DNA from: Klebsormidium nitens
Taxonomy: Eukaryota > Streptophyta > Klebsormidiophyceae > Klebsormidiales > Klebsormidiaceae
Assembly: GCA_000708835.1 (NCBI GenBank)
Contig: DF237080.1
Coordinates: 1-64,000, forward strand
Direction of reading: 5' to 3'
Length of the DNA stretch: 64,000 nt
The notes beneath the pieces were generated by a model. The model had not been told where the DNA came from and searched no databases. It was given only the letters and a program-made list of their open reading frames with translations. The position numbers and the translations under genes were made by a program. Positions 46,038-56,477 of the stretch are shown here, piece after piece. Each line of letters starts with the position of its first letter. The first letter of the stretch is position 1.

Positions 46038-47804
46038 TTAGACTGGCACGAGGACCAGGTTGGAAGTCTGCTGCAGCTGCCAGACGCGCGCGCCGTTGAC
46101 GAGGTTGAAGCGCCAGATCGAGTCAGCGTTCAGAGTGTACTTTGCGGTGTACACCGTGATGTGCACGCTCGCCACGCGGGGGTCGTTGTTGTCCAAAAAG
46201 TGGTACTGGGAGATCTGGAAGAAGCAGGGGGAAAGCGTGTGAGATCGTGTAACGATGCAAGGGTTGACACGTGGTGGATTCGCAACGCTCCTCAGAGCTA
46301 CCGGCTACGGTATTCAGTTGACAACGAGTCTGCCTTCTGACTCGGTTGCACTTGAAGGCCGCATGGAGGAAAGAGTTCAAAGTGAAGACGGAAGCCTAAG
46401 CCACGAGAAGAATGGGCGCCATGATTTCCGAAAGAGTCAACCTTTTTCTCGTCGCCTTTTCTGAAAGTGACAGTAGTAGTTCACTTTTGGAGAAAGGTGC
46501 AAAAAACGTGGATAGAAGTGCTTTATCGAAATGTAAATCCGCAACGAAAGCTTGTATCGGTGCAGAAAACCACCGATATGACGTCACAGCACCCATTAGC
46601 AAAACGGATTAAGAATTAATCGAAGCTGCCCAGGTCTTTTTGCAGATCACTCAATCCTCTCTACCTAGCGGTATACGAGGAAGTTAAGGTGTCAGCAAGC
46701 TTGTCAACGAAGGAAGCCTTTAAGCCAGTACGTGTGCAAACAAGGATTGTCATGCTAATCTTTATCAAGGAAGCCTCTCTCAAATGAGCGGTGAGACTCC
46801 GGTTTCTCAAGCCTGTAAGATCAAACTCTGCAATCATTTCTACATTTCAACTTTGTCCTCTTACCTGGAAGAGGGCAGACTTGTCCGCCCCAGCGGGGAA
46901 CACCAGGACGTCCGCAACGAACTGCGCGATTGCCGCCGTGTCCGAGATGGGGTGCGGACCGTCCTGGAGCGCAATGGACGCGGCCGGCTCCACAAAGCGT
47001 CCGAAGACCGTCGCGTCGCCGTCCGCAATTCCGCCCAACAGCGACCGGAGGCTGTTGCCGATGCCGCGCAGGGAGCGCGCGAGGATGCCGGCCTCGTCCA
47101 CCTGGAACGTCTCCTGGCCTGTAGGGGATGGACACGTGTCCGTCAGACAGTGAGCGAAATACGTGGGCATGAGAGTTGGTATGATGAGCTGCAGATAATC
47201 TGATGAAGTTTTCGTGTTGCTCTGAGGACTTTGATTCGTAGACTTCTGAAATCTGGCTTACTTACTAGGTGATTCACTTGGGCGTACTGACCAGAGTCTC
47301 TTGCTCGAGCTGTGAGCAATCCAACTCCTCACAAAATTGTGGGTTATTAGCAAGAGCTGCAATTCAAATTCTGTCGACTTTCAAAGTCTCGCTGAGAGCC
47401 TCTCGGCCAAGTCTCTGAAGGCCCAGAGAGTACCTCGGTTCCCAGCGAGTTACAGCTTTCATGATCAGACATCATGAACCCGATTCTGAGCCACTCCACT
47501 GCAATTGCATATACCAGGAATTGTTACCAGTTGCCTGCGTAGCATTGCACCGCCCTAACACATTGCTTGAATGCTTGAAAACCCGGATCAGGGGCCACAT
47601 TAAGTTGACAGTACTGGAGCCAAACCTTGTCACCCTACCTTTGGTGCAAAACAGCGCGCTCCCATCCGCGTTGAAGTTGGGGTTGTACCCCAGCTCGAAG
47701 GGGCACAGAGTTGAGTCAGGGACGGCTGCTGCAAACCCGGAGGCCATCAGCAGGACGAGAGCCGCAATTGCGGGGGCGGCAGCGAGCTTCATGGCACCAG
47801 CCAT
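46038..47804 (-). CDS. Secreted NTF2-like (SnoaL-type) protein, copy A (198 aa)
   Basis: Three exons in transcript order: 47639-47804, 46865-47118, 46038-46214, with phases 1 and 0. A signal peptide is clear (MAGAMKLAAAPAIAALVLLM, cleavage near residue 26 after GFAAA). The mature part begins VPDSTLCPFELGYNPNF. Its middle (LARSLRGIGNSLRSLLGG to TAAIAQFVADVLVFPAG) is helical. The end (HITVYTAKYTLNADSIWRFN, then NGARVWQLQQ) has the strand pattern of the NTF2/SnoaL fold. That fold call is my inference from pattern and should be tested by structure prediction; no catalytic residues are assigned. The gene has a near-identical sister at 53090-54892 with the same intron positions. Confidence 0.72.
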
Positions 47805-48008
47805 TGTGACGTAGAGCTGACGTTGAATATTGAGGCCCTTTTAAAAGAGATGGTTGCAGGCTGTGGGAGCTTGAGAAGACGTGGGGGCTTGGGAGGGCAG
47901 GGTTGATGTTGCGTACTTTCGGAAGGATGAGCAGTTTAGGAGACAGTGGCGAGGCGAAGGATCAAGTCTGGCTCTGAAGTGTTGGAAAATGAGAAGCCAG
48001 GGACCGGG

Positions 48009-48016
48009 TATATATA
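48009..48016 (-). promoter_or_regulatory. TATA box of NTF2-like gene A
   Basis: TATATATA lies about 205 bp upstream of the start codon within GGGACCGGGTATATATAGT (read on +). The identical context occurs at the same place upstream of copy B, although surrounding sequence has diverged, which supports function. The implied transcription start is roughly 25-30 bp downstream, near 47980. Confidence 0.6.
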
Positions 48017-48860
48017 GTGAGTCCTCCGGATATTGCCAGTCACAATCACTGACTGGTCTGCTGGTCTGCGCTGAGACGACTCAACAAGTCTTGATTGTAA
48101 TGGGAACGGCTCACGCAGTGAGAGCTCAGCCAAGTTGCAGATTCCCAGGATAGCAAGTCAATTCAGCCGTTGTTGCCAAACGTATTCATGCAGTAGAAGC
48201 GCTGTACATCTAGAAGAGTGGAACGGGATGAGTCAACTCGTCTGTCAAGGCCAGCTTTGCGGCGTGCTACCGCCTCAGGATTGCATCCACGGATCTTACT
48301 AGAAGTGTCCAACTGTTGACCGAAATTCAAGTCAAGAGTGCTTGCAGAATTAACTTTGCCTTGCAGTTGAGTCTACTCTGAGGAATCTTGGCGCAGCTGG
48401 GTTGGAAGCTCACACTGCAGGAGTGGCAGCGAGAATTCAGTCGCTGGAAGGCCATTGACCGCTTATTCAGTAGATTGTACTCGGACTCTGACAGCGAAAC
48501 CGCGTCATGATGATGCAATTCGAGCCTTCAAGCGGATGGGCTCAATGGGTCATTGGTCGAATGCATTGAATGCAAGCGCATGACGTCGACATGATCCTGT
48601 TGCCGACATGGTCCTTGTGCCATTCGGAGTCAAGCAGCTGAAAAAATACCGGAGCTAGCAGTCAACGATGACGTTTCGCCGCCGAGGGATCCCTCGAGTT
48701 CACGCCGGTGCCGGGAGCGGTCCGGCGGAATCCGGTGGAGGGTCAGAATCGACGGTGCAAGAATGCAGAGCAACAGACAGCTGCAGAAGGCACAGAACCG
48801 TGACAGAGCAGGGGGTCCTTAGTGGACAGCGCAAGGCGGCAACCTGGCCCAAGCAAGGCA

Positions 48861-49976
48861 ATGGCAACAGCAAGTTTCCTCAAGAATACCCAGCTTTCTG
48901 GAGCGAGTCCCTGTCAGAAAGTGGTCGCGTCATTAGGCGGCGCCTTCTTGGACAGAACGGGCCTGGCTGGGCACTCGTCAAAGCTGCGCTGTGCTAACAG
49001 TACCAGCCTGGAATGCCTTGCTCCTACAAGCACTATTTCCAAGAGGTGTGGACTGGTTGACATTTTTAGGCAGGGCACGCGGACTGACTTTCGTGGGGTG
49101 CCTGGAGTTGCTGTCTTGTCTTGTAAAGGAACGGGGTCAAGTCAATGGCATGCTGAAAGTGATGCTTGTAAGAAAGCCTCCCAGAGGCCTGTTGTGACTG
49201 CATCAGCGAGCCAGAGAGGGTGGCTGGAAAGAGCAGAAGCCGGTGATGCGGAGAAGCTGATTGAGGATCAGGAGGAACGGGAGAACACCCGGAAAGCAGC
49301 ATCTGCAATTGACTTCACTGACAAGAAGCTGTGCACAGATTGCGGGGTCCGGAAGCCCCTGCGGAACTTCGAAAAGCTTGTCACGAGTGCCGATGGGAGA
49401 CACCTTTCGTGCCGAGCGTGCCGAGCGTGCCTCGCCAAGCGCCGGGCGCAGGAGCAGGGCAGTGAACTGTATCACCTTGCTATGCCAGTGACTGAAGCAT
49501 GGGCGCAACCAAGGGCATGCCATCAGTGCAAGCAAGTCCAGGAGTTGCGTGACTTTGCTCGTCGCTCGCAAAGCAAGGATGGTCTCAGACCATACTGCCG
49601 AAGCTGTGCCAGTGACGATAATCATAGATGGTCCGAACAGACCTCCAGTGTGCCTTTTGCTGAAACAGCGACGTGCCCTAAGTGTGAGCAGCAGAAGCGC
49701 GCCGACGAGTTCTACATTCGAAAACGTCACAGACATAAGCTGGCGTCTTGGTGTAAGACCTGCACTAAGCAGGCTACTAGAGAACAGAAAGCAAGAGCTA
49801 GAGCAGCCGGGAATTACATTGAAAGAATCGATAAGGTCTGCAGGGTATGTCTCGTAAACAAGCCCAGAGAGTCATTCGGAATTCAAAGCAATAAAAGAGA
49901 CGGCCTTCAAGATTACTGCAAACAGTGCAGTGTTCTTCAGGGAATATCACGGAAACGCTCGTCGAACGAGGCATGA
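48861..49976 (+). CDS. Plastid-targeted-like protein with four tandem zinc ribbons (371 aa)
   Basis: This is an intronless frame. The open frame extends upstream, but 48861 is the first ATG (MATASFLKNTQLSGASP). The first 60 residues are rich in Ser, Thr and Ala with few acids, like a chloroplast transit peptide. The C-terminal 220 residues hold four repeats of a CxxC ... CxxC ribbon: C158/C161 with C184/C187, C220/C223 with C246/C249, C272/C275 with C298/C301, and C327/C330 with C353/C356. Each has KPLxxF- or ADEF-like and DG(L/R) positions between the pairs. Such ribbons resemble those at the head of endonuclease VII-like HNH proteins, but no HNH catalytic motif follows. A nucleic-acid-binding role is a guess. 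Confidence 0.72.
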   Translation: MATASFLKNTQLSGASPCQKVVASLGGAFLDRTGLAGHSSKLRCANSTSLECLAPTSTISKRCGLVDIFRQGTRTDFRGVPGVAVLSCKGTGSSQWHAESDACKKASQRPVVTASASQRGWLERAEAGDAEKLIEDQEERENTRKAASAIDFTDKKLCTDCGVRKPLRNFEKLVTSADGRHLSCRACRACLAKRRAQEQGSELYHLAMPVTEAWAQPRACHQCKQVQELRDFARRSQSKDGLRPYCRSCASDDNHRWSEQTSSVPFAETATCPKCEQQKRADEFYIRKRHRHKLASWCKTCTKQATREQKARARAAGNYIERIDKVCRVCLVNKPRESFGIQSNKRDGLQDYCKQCSVLQGISRKRSSNEA

Positions 49977-50700
49977 GCCAAAGCTCAAGCTCTGGCATTG
50001 CTTCAAAGAGCGGTAAGAGCGAATCCTTCTTCTTGATGTGTATCATTCACCTTGTTTTCGGTTAGAAGGTTGTCTACTTCTATAACAGACTTTTCAGCAA
50101 ATTAGCTTCGGTGAGCGCAATCTGGACATTGCCTTAGATTTTAAGTCCTTTGATTATGCCATCAACAACACCGTGCTTTTTCAAAGCTTATCCTTTTTCC
50201 TTGGCGCTAAAGCAGAATCAGGTTGCTGCCGCTGATTAAGTGCCTGTTTGCACGTTGTTATTTGCTTGAATAACAGAATCAACCAAGCAATAATCATGGC
50301 AACCGCAAAGAAAGAGGCAATGTGATCTTACGGTTTGCAAAAGGGGAGGTTCTGCAATAGATGCATGCCAGCAGTTAAATTCTGAGTGACGCCCTTTTTC
50401 CCTGATACTCATTCAAGGGTCGTCCGCTGACATCACGTTAGCACTTTGGCAGGCACGCTGCGCCGTCCAGCGCTCTGCTACATGGTCCGCTGCAGACACA
50501 CATATATTTGGATTGAAAGCGTTGACGGACGGTAAGTGGACTTGCACTCGGGTATTCGCTCGATTCATGCCTTCTTTGCATCCACTTCCTGGACTACATG
50601 TCTAGTTTAGTTCCCGGATACACCAACTTTTCCTCCGCTCCATTCTTTGCCCAAAAGCTCCACAGATGATATGATGGAGTCAAAAGGGCGTCTTTGGGCA
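49977..50700. other. Intergenic, no gene seen
   Basis: This lies between the zinc-ribbon gene and the start of the second duplicate segment. It should hold the zinc-ribbon gene's 3' untranslated region. No repeats or supported frames were found. Confidence 0.5.
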
Positions 50701-51118
50701 TCTGAGTAGCCTAATCCCGAACCGGCTTTTGCAAATCTCCTGCTAGTTCCTCGGAGGATTTTCAAAAGCGGTTCATTCTCTTTGGCTGATGCGTGCGCTG
50801 GCTTCTTCTCTTGGGCAATTCAGTCGTTCCATTCTGGGGCCGCCTCGTATTCGCACAAAGATTTGATGATATGACGGATCTGACCATGCGCAAGTTGCCC
50901 GCTCCTTTGCTAAGCACATCGAAAAAGCTGCCTGCCAACCTCAAAACAGTTGATCGAGTCTCGCTCTTCCGACCATGTCGACCAAAGTCTTACGAGACTT
51001 AGCGTTACCCTATAAAAGACGTGAGGCCAATTGGCTGTTGGGTGCCATTTAAAGGAACCCGTCCAGATCCTCGGCGTCGGACCTTGTTTTCACTGTATTC
51101 ACATTGCCTCGTCCCCAG

Positions 51119-51970
51119 GATTGCGAGCAGGATATGGGGAAAACCGTTAGGAAGACGGCAAGCGGTGCAGCGGATGCCAGAAAGTGCAGTAAAGCTTTTC
51201 GAAGGAGTGTCAGGTGAGGTCTTACAAACTTTCAGGCTTTTCGCTTATCCGTTTTTCAATCTTTTCAGGGTTGGTTCGCTTGACGCCATGGCCTTTTGCA
51301 ACACAGATCTGGTCTGAAGCATCGTATCCTTCTAGCCTTGTAGCTTGACGCTTCGAGTGGTTGTAGTTGCTCGGACCCGGATTCCATGTCGTGTCTGGAT
51401 CTTTTCTCCACATTTCTTCTCGTCAGGGAAGCTACTTCAGAAAGAGATGCGATTAAGCTACTGCACGACACCGCGTCATCCGACTAGGCGGCAAGAAACA
51501 GGCTGACTATCTGAAATATTCATTGCTTGACTGGCCACTCCGATGTTCCAAAATAGCTGGAAGCACTTACAAATCCGCTTTACGCGGTCCTTGAATACTT
51601 CACTACTGGATGTTCGCAACAAAGCAGCAACTGCAATTCTTCCTAAAAATCGGGCTGTTTTTTTCCTCTTTGACAGCAACGCCAGGCATCTGTTATGATC
51701 ACCAGTCGACTTGCGCTAGCAGAATGATCTTCGACTAGTCTTACAAGTCCTTGTTTCTCCTTTTTGGTGCTTCATAAGTGCTTCATAAAGTCCAGCAACA
51801 TTGGGGATTTGCGGCCGAGCCAGATCTGGACTTACATGCAGTCAACGAAGAAAGCTCCATGTGTGTCACTGACTCTATCCTGTTCGCTCAACCAGGCGAG
51901 GCACTGGAAACGGGGCACAAGGCGGAGTGCCGAAAAGAAGCTCAGTCTGCGGCGCCAGAGAGGTCATAAC
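51119..51970 (+). pseudogene. Broken copy of MYND gene exons 5-6
   Basis: 51119-51213 matches MYND exon 5, keeping a CCCCAG acceptor and a GTGAGG donor, but a one-base loss (AAGACGGCAAGCGG) shifts the frame and the YCS core is replaced by a stop-containing stretch. 51896-51970 matches exon 6 (GGCACTGGAAACGGGGCACA), with the terminal codons changed. The intervening intron also aligns (CAGTCAACGAAGAAAGC against CAGTCGGCGAAGAAAGC). The large exon 4 was not copied, so no promoter or start is present. Confidence 0.8.
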
Positions 51971-51975
51971 TTATG

Positions 51976-53089
51976 TTCTGTGCGACGCTAAAAGTGCAAG
52001 AGTTTGGTTGAGGGGTTACAAAAACACAGGATCGAGACAACCGTTTGGTATTGTCTGCTTTAAACACAACCTGCCCGTTTTCAGGACCCCTCGACGGTTC
52101 GCAAATTTAACTGACGCAGGTTTAAGCTGAGACGATCAGTAGTCCCTGACTTGATTCATGTTACGTGTTGCCGTCCACGGGCAGTTTTCGATCCGTCGTC
52201 ATTGTGATGATCCAGATCCATGTATCTCCATCTTCCACTGTACTTTGGAAAGCGCAATCAGTCTGACCCGGCGGCCGACTTTGCATGTCTGGTAGACAAT
52301 TTCCTAGACGTGACTGTCATTGTCTAAAGCAACGTTTGCAGCATCATCATTTATAAAGCAAAAGCTTGCAGGGCTGCCTCCTACGTACCATTCTATAAGA
52401 TCTTACCGTCAACTTAGAAAGCCTGCATTTATTTGAAAGCGCGTAGGCACCAAATTCTGCCTTGGCGAGAAATGCGTTTCTCGAATATCCATGGCCGGGC
52501 ATGGTAAGGATTCTATGATCACGCGCATGATGCTGGTCTTGATTACCGCCGCTGCCTCCTGAAATCTGCACTTACGGACCGTCGGTGACGCAAAGTCTTC
52601 AAATATATACATGCCATGATGCACAATGGAGGTTTTCGCTATATATCCGGGCCAAAGGTGGGTATACATGCATACCAACATCGTGCACGTGTGTACCTGT
52701 GGGCCGCGCGTGTAAATAACGACGGTTGAGCTTGATAAAGATGAACTTATGTCATTGTCTGACGGTATAGTATTGTATATAAAAGAACTTGAGCGACTAG
52801 TACTTTTGAACAGCGGGCCACCCTGATCCGGAGAGCTATAGCTAGCTATTGAGTAAGTTCGCGACGAAAAAGTCTATCTTTAGTCAGCACGCGGACATCA
52901 GTAGTCAGGGTTTGCTCGCATAACTGCTTATGTTTGCAATCCGCATAAATGTTCGAACTGCTCTGAATCCCCTCAAGAAGCGACGGCAAGATGCTCCCTC
53001 TCTCCTCCGTAATACTAATACTCCGAACCAAGCAAGCTCGCGAGCCGTCCCTAGTGATTAAGGTAGATTACACCGTTGAACAGGGTGGT
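51976..53089. other. Intergenic, no gene seen
   Basis: This is the counterpart of 44586-46037 in the second duplicate. No supported coding frame was found. TATA-like GTATATAAAAG occurs near 52775 without an obvious gene after it. Confidence 0.5.
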
Positions 53090-54892
53090 TTAAACTGGCA
53101 CGAGGACCAGGTTGGAGGTCTGCTGCAGCTGCCAAACGCGCGCGCCGTTGACGAGGTTGAAGCGCCAGATGGAGTCAGCGTTCAGAGTGTACTTTGCGGT
53201 GTACACCGTAATGTGCACGCTCGCCACGCGGGGGTCGTTGTTGTCCAAAAAGTGGTACTGGGAGATCTGGAAAAGCAAGGGGGGATCGTTTTGAGAATCT
53301 TGAAATGATGCAAGAGTTGACACGTGGCTGAGTCGTTAACGCTCACTCAGAGCTGCCGGCTACGGTATTCAGTTGACAACGAGTCTGCCTTCTGATTCGG
53401 TTTCAGTTGAAGGCCGCATGGCGGAAAGATTTCAAAGTGAAGACGGAAGCCTAAGCCACGAGACGAATGGGCGCCATGAATTCCGAAAGAGTCAACCTTT
53501 TCCTTGTCGCCTTTTTTGAAAGTGACAAGTAGTAGTTCACTTTTGGAGAAAGGTGCAATAAACGTGGATAAAAGTGTTTCATCGAAATGTAAGTTCGCAA
53601 CGAAAGCTTGTATCGGTGCAGAAAACCACCGATATGACGTCAAAGCACCCATTAACAAAACGGATTAAGAATTAATCGGAGCTGCCCAGGTCTTCTTGCA
53701 GATCACTCAATCCTCTCAACCTAGCGGTATAGGTGGAAGTTCAGGTGTCAGCAAGCTTGTCAACGAAGGAAGCCTTTAAGCCAGTACGTGTGCAAACAAG
53801 GATTGTCATGCTAATCTTTATCAAGGAAGCCTCTCTCAAATGAGCGATGAGACTTGGTTGCAGTCACGCACCGGTTTCTCAAGCCTGTAAGATCAAACTC
53901 TGCAATCATTTCTACATTTCGGCTTTGTCCTCGTACCTGGAAGAGGGCAGACTTGTCCGCCCCAGAGGGGAACACTAGGACGTCCGCGACGAACTGCGCG
54001 ATCGCGGCCGTGTCCGAGATGGAATGCGGACCGTCCTGCAGCGCGATGGACGCGGTAGCCTCCACGAAGCGTCCGAAGACCGTCGCGTCGCCGTCCGCAA
54101 TTCCGCCCAACAGCGACCGGAGGCTGTTGCCGATGCCGCGCAGAGAGCGCGCAAGAATCCCGGCCTCGTCCACCTGGAACGTCTCCTGGCCTGTAATTGA
54201 AGGACACGTGTCGTTCAGATATTGGGCGAGGTAAGTGGGGGCAAATGGTAAGATGGGCCACAGATTGACTCGCTGAATTTTCGTATGGCTCTGAAGAAAT
54301 TTGGTTCGAAGAGTTCTGAAACCTGGCTTCCGTGGGTTATTCACTTGAGCATGTTGACGAGAAACTTTGGCTACAGCTCTGAATGATCCAAAAAACTTCC
54401 CAGGGTTGTGCGCTATTGGGAGCTGCTGAAAGTCAACTCATCTCGCCGAGTTGACTTTCTTCACAGACTTTCTTCACTTTCTTCACAAATTCTCGGTCTT
54501 GTTGAGAGCCTTCCGGCCATGTCTCTTTGGGCCTACCAGTACCTCTTTCACCCCAGCCGAGTAACAAGCTTAGGAAACAGAGAACCAATTCTTTGCAACA
54601 CTGCAATTGGAAGTACCCAAGATTGATACCACGGCGCAATGGACCGCTTCTAACACACTGATTAAACCCCCTTCAATCACAGGCCACAGTAAGTTGACAA
54701 TACTATAACGAAAGCCTATCTCCTACCTTTGGTGCAGAACAGCGCGCTCCCATCCGCATTGAAGTTGGGGTTGTAGCCAAGCTCGAAGGGGCAGAGAGTC
54801 GAGTCAGGAACGGCGGAGGCAAACCCGGAAGCCATCAGCAGAACGATTGCCGCAATAGCGGGGGCGGCGGAGCGCTTCATGGCACCAGCCAT
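53090..54892 (-). CDS. Secreted NTF2-like (SnoaL-type) protein, copy B (198 aa)
   Basis: Exons in transcript order: 54727-54892, 53937-54190, 53090-53266, identical in length and phase to copy A. The protein differs from copy A at few positions: MAGAMKRSAAPAIAAIVLL in the signal peptide, FVEATASIALQDGPHSISD in the middle, and the same WRFNLVNGARVWQL end. Frame, splice sites and signal peptide are intact, so both copies are probably expressed and selected. The introns are recognisably homologous to copy A, including the stretch around 53480-53660, which shows that the duplication was genomic and not by retroposition. Confidence 0.74.
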
Positions 54893-55102
54893 TGTGACGT
54901 ATACGTAGAGCTGACGTACACTCTGAATAAGAAACGTTTAAGAAACTGAGCTTGAAAGCGGGCTGTGGCAAAATATCGAGAGGGATGGGCTAAGAGGGCA
55001 GAGGCAGCTGGTGTTGCGTACTGCTGAGAAACTGAGGAGCAAGAGAAGTGGAGGAGCTCTGATCAATTGGAGACAGTGGAGAGTGGAAGTCCAGGGACCG
55101 GG

Positions 55103-55110
55103 TATATATA
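55103..55110 (-). promoter_or_regulatory. TATA box of NTF2-like gene B
   Basis: TATATATA lies about 211 bp upstream of the copy B start codon, in the same GGGACCGGGTATATATAGT context as copy A. Its retention between duplicates is the main evidence. Confidence 0.6.
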
Positions 55111-55770
55111 GTAGAGAGCGCCAGGTGAGTCTTCCCAAAAGTGTCAGTCGCAATATTCACTGACTGAGTCTGCTACCAGATACTGAATGACGACACGTCA
55201 AGCTGGCTGTACCGAGAACGGCTGCAAAGCCCAGATGGCCTTGCCTGTGCAGGTTTCTACAAGCTTCGGCCAGTCAAACCAGTGAACCAGTCATGATCCG
55301 CAGCCGGACATAAGGAACGGCATGCGTAAGAGACTGAGCTGACATGCTGTCTGCAGCACTTCGACATCACTAGACTAAAGACGTAAATATTACCGCCCCA
55401 GCATTGCAGCCGTACCGGATCAAAGACCCCTGATCATCAATGTTGACCGCAGCTGCAGAACTTGTTCTGCCAGCTAGTCGCAACTGAGCAGTTTGAGCTG
55501 CTTCGGAAAGCCGCACATGCATGTACTGCGGCAGTTGGCAGCAAGAATTCAGCCGCTGGAAGCGTGCGCATTGCTGACTACCGGAGTGCCTAGGGTGTCC
55601 TAAATGTCGAGCAAATCATTGCATATTCGGACTGCCCACAAGTTATCGGACGTGGAAGTACGGTCAATAGGTCAATAGGTATCCACCGTCTGTGCCGAGC
55701 AGCTGAGATAATACCGGCCCCGCTGGTCAAAGTTGACCTCGGAGGGATCCCCCTCCGACTCGGAACCCGG

Positions 55771-56477
55771 AAATGCGCCCAGTCCGGGCGGATTCGCGCG
55801 CGCGGCGCGGACATCATGACAACGTCACTGGTCAGGTCAGAAACTGGGAAAACCTACCCCAGCTGGGGCCTAGTAGGTAGAGTTGAGCGCAGACGTCAGC
55901 GCAGCGGATGCGTGGAAGGAACTTCAAAATGATTTCGAGATTCGCACGCTTTTCGCTTGCACTGGGCGTGGCAAAGCTGCCCGGCGGCAGGAAGGCCAAA
56001 AGACGCTCTGAATAGTAGCTGAAACATGCATTCGCTTTTGTGCCTCGTGTAATTGTCCCCTCAGAATGGACCATAGCAGAACAGGAGCAACTTAGTTCGA
56101 GAGATAAGTCAGCTTACGGCTCCCAATACTGGACACGCTATACTATAGCCAGCGTCAGCTTCTTACTTCACTCCTTGTGGTGAGCCTCTGCAGGCTCTGC
56201 AATTTGCGTAAGGCTTTGATGACATTGCTGCATTGCAGCTCAATCACAATGTAATGTGAAAAAGGCCTGCATTCAGCTGCCTGCATCTGAACAACAACTT
56301 CAAGGGGCATCACAGTGGCTGCAAATGATGGATGCCCTACTAGAGGGCATCCATCTGAATCAGATGTTTTCACCCGTCTCTGGAGCTACTTAACATATAC
56401 CCCAACCACTTACGTCAGAAAGCCCCACTAGAAATGCTACTACTAGGCCCCTGAGACTTGAGCCAGGCGAGTCCAAG
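55771..56477. other. Intergenic upstream of the terpene-synthase-like gene
   Basis: No gene was found. The stretch just before 56478 should be the promoter and leader of the following gene; no TATA box is clear. Confidence 0.45.

Larger units (their letters stand above)
43345..48700. repeat. Segmental duplication, copy 1 (functional)
   Basis: This segment holds intron 4 to the end of the MYND gene, the first NTF2-like gene and the upstream region of the zinc-ribbon gene. It corresponds in order and orientation to about 50700-55770. Offsets are 7359 bp at MYND exon 5, 7382 at exon 6, 7052 at NTF2-like exon 3, 7088 at its start codon, and about 7090 near 48640. Boundaries are approximate because the flanking non-coding sequence has diverged. 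Confidence 0.75.
50700..55770. repeat. Segmental duplication, copy 2 (diverged)
   Basis: This is the second copy of about 43345-48700, in direct orientation. It contains a broken MYND 3' end and an intact NTF2-like gene, and stops before the position equivalent to the zinc-ribbon coding region. Near 55705-55770, AGCAGCTGAGATAATACCGG and GAGGGATCCC still match the sequence at 48635-48700, marking the far end. Confidence 0.75.
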
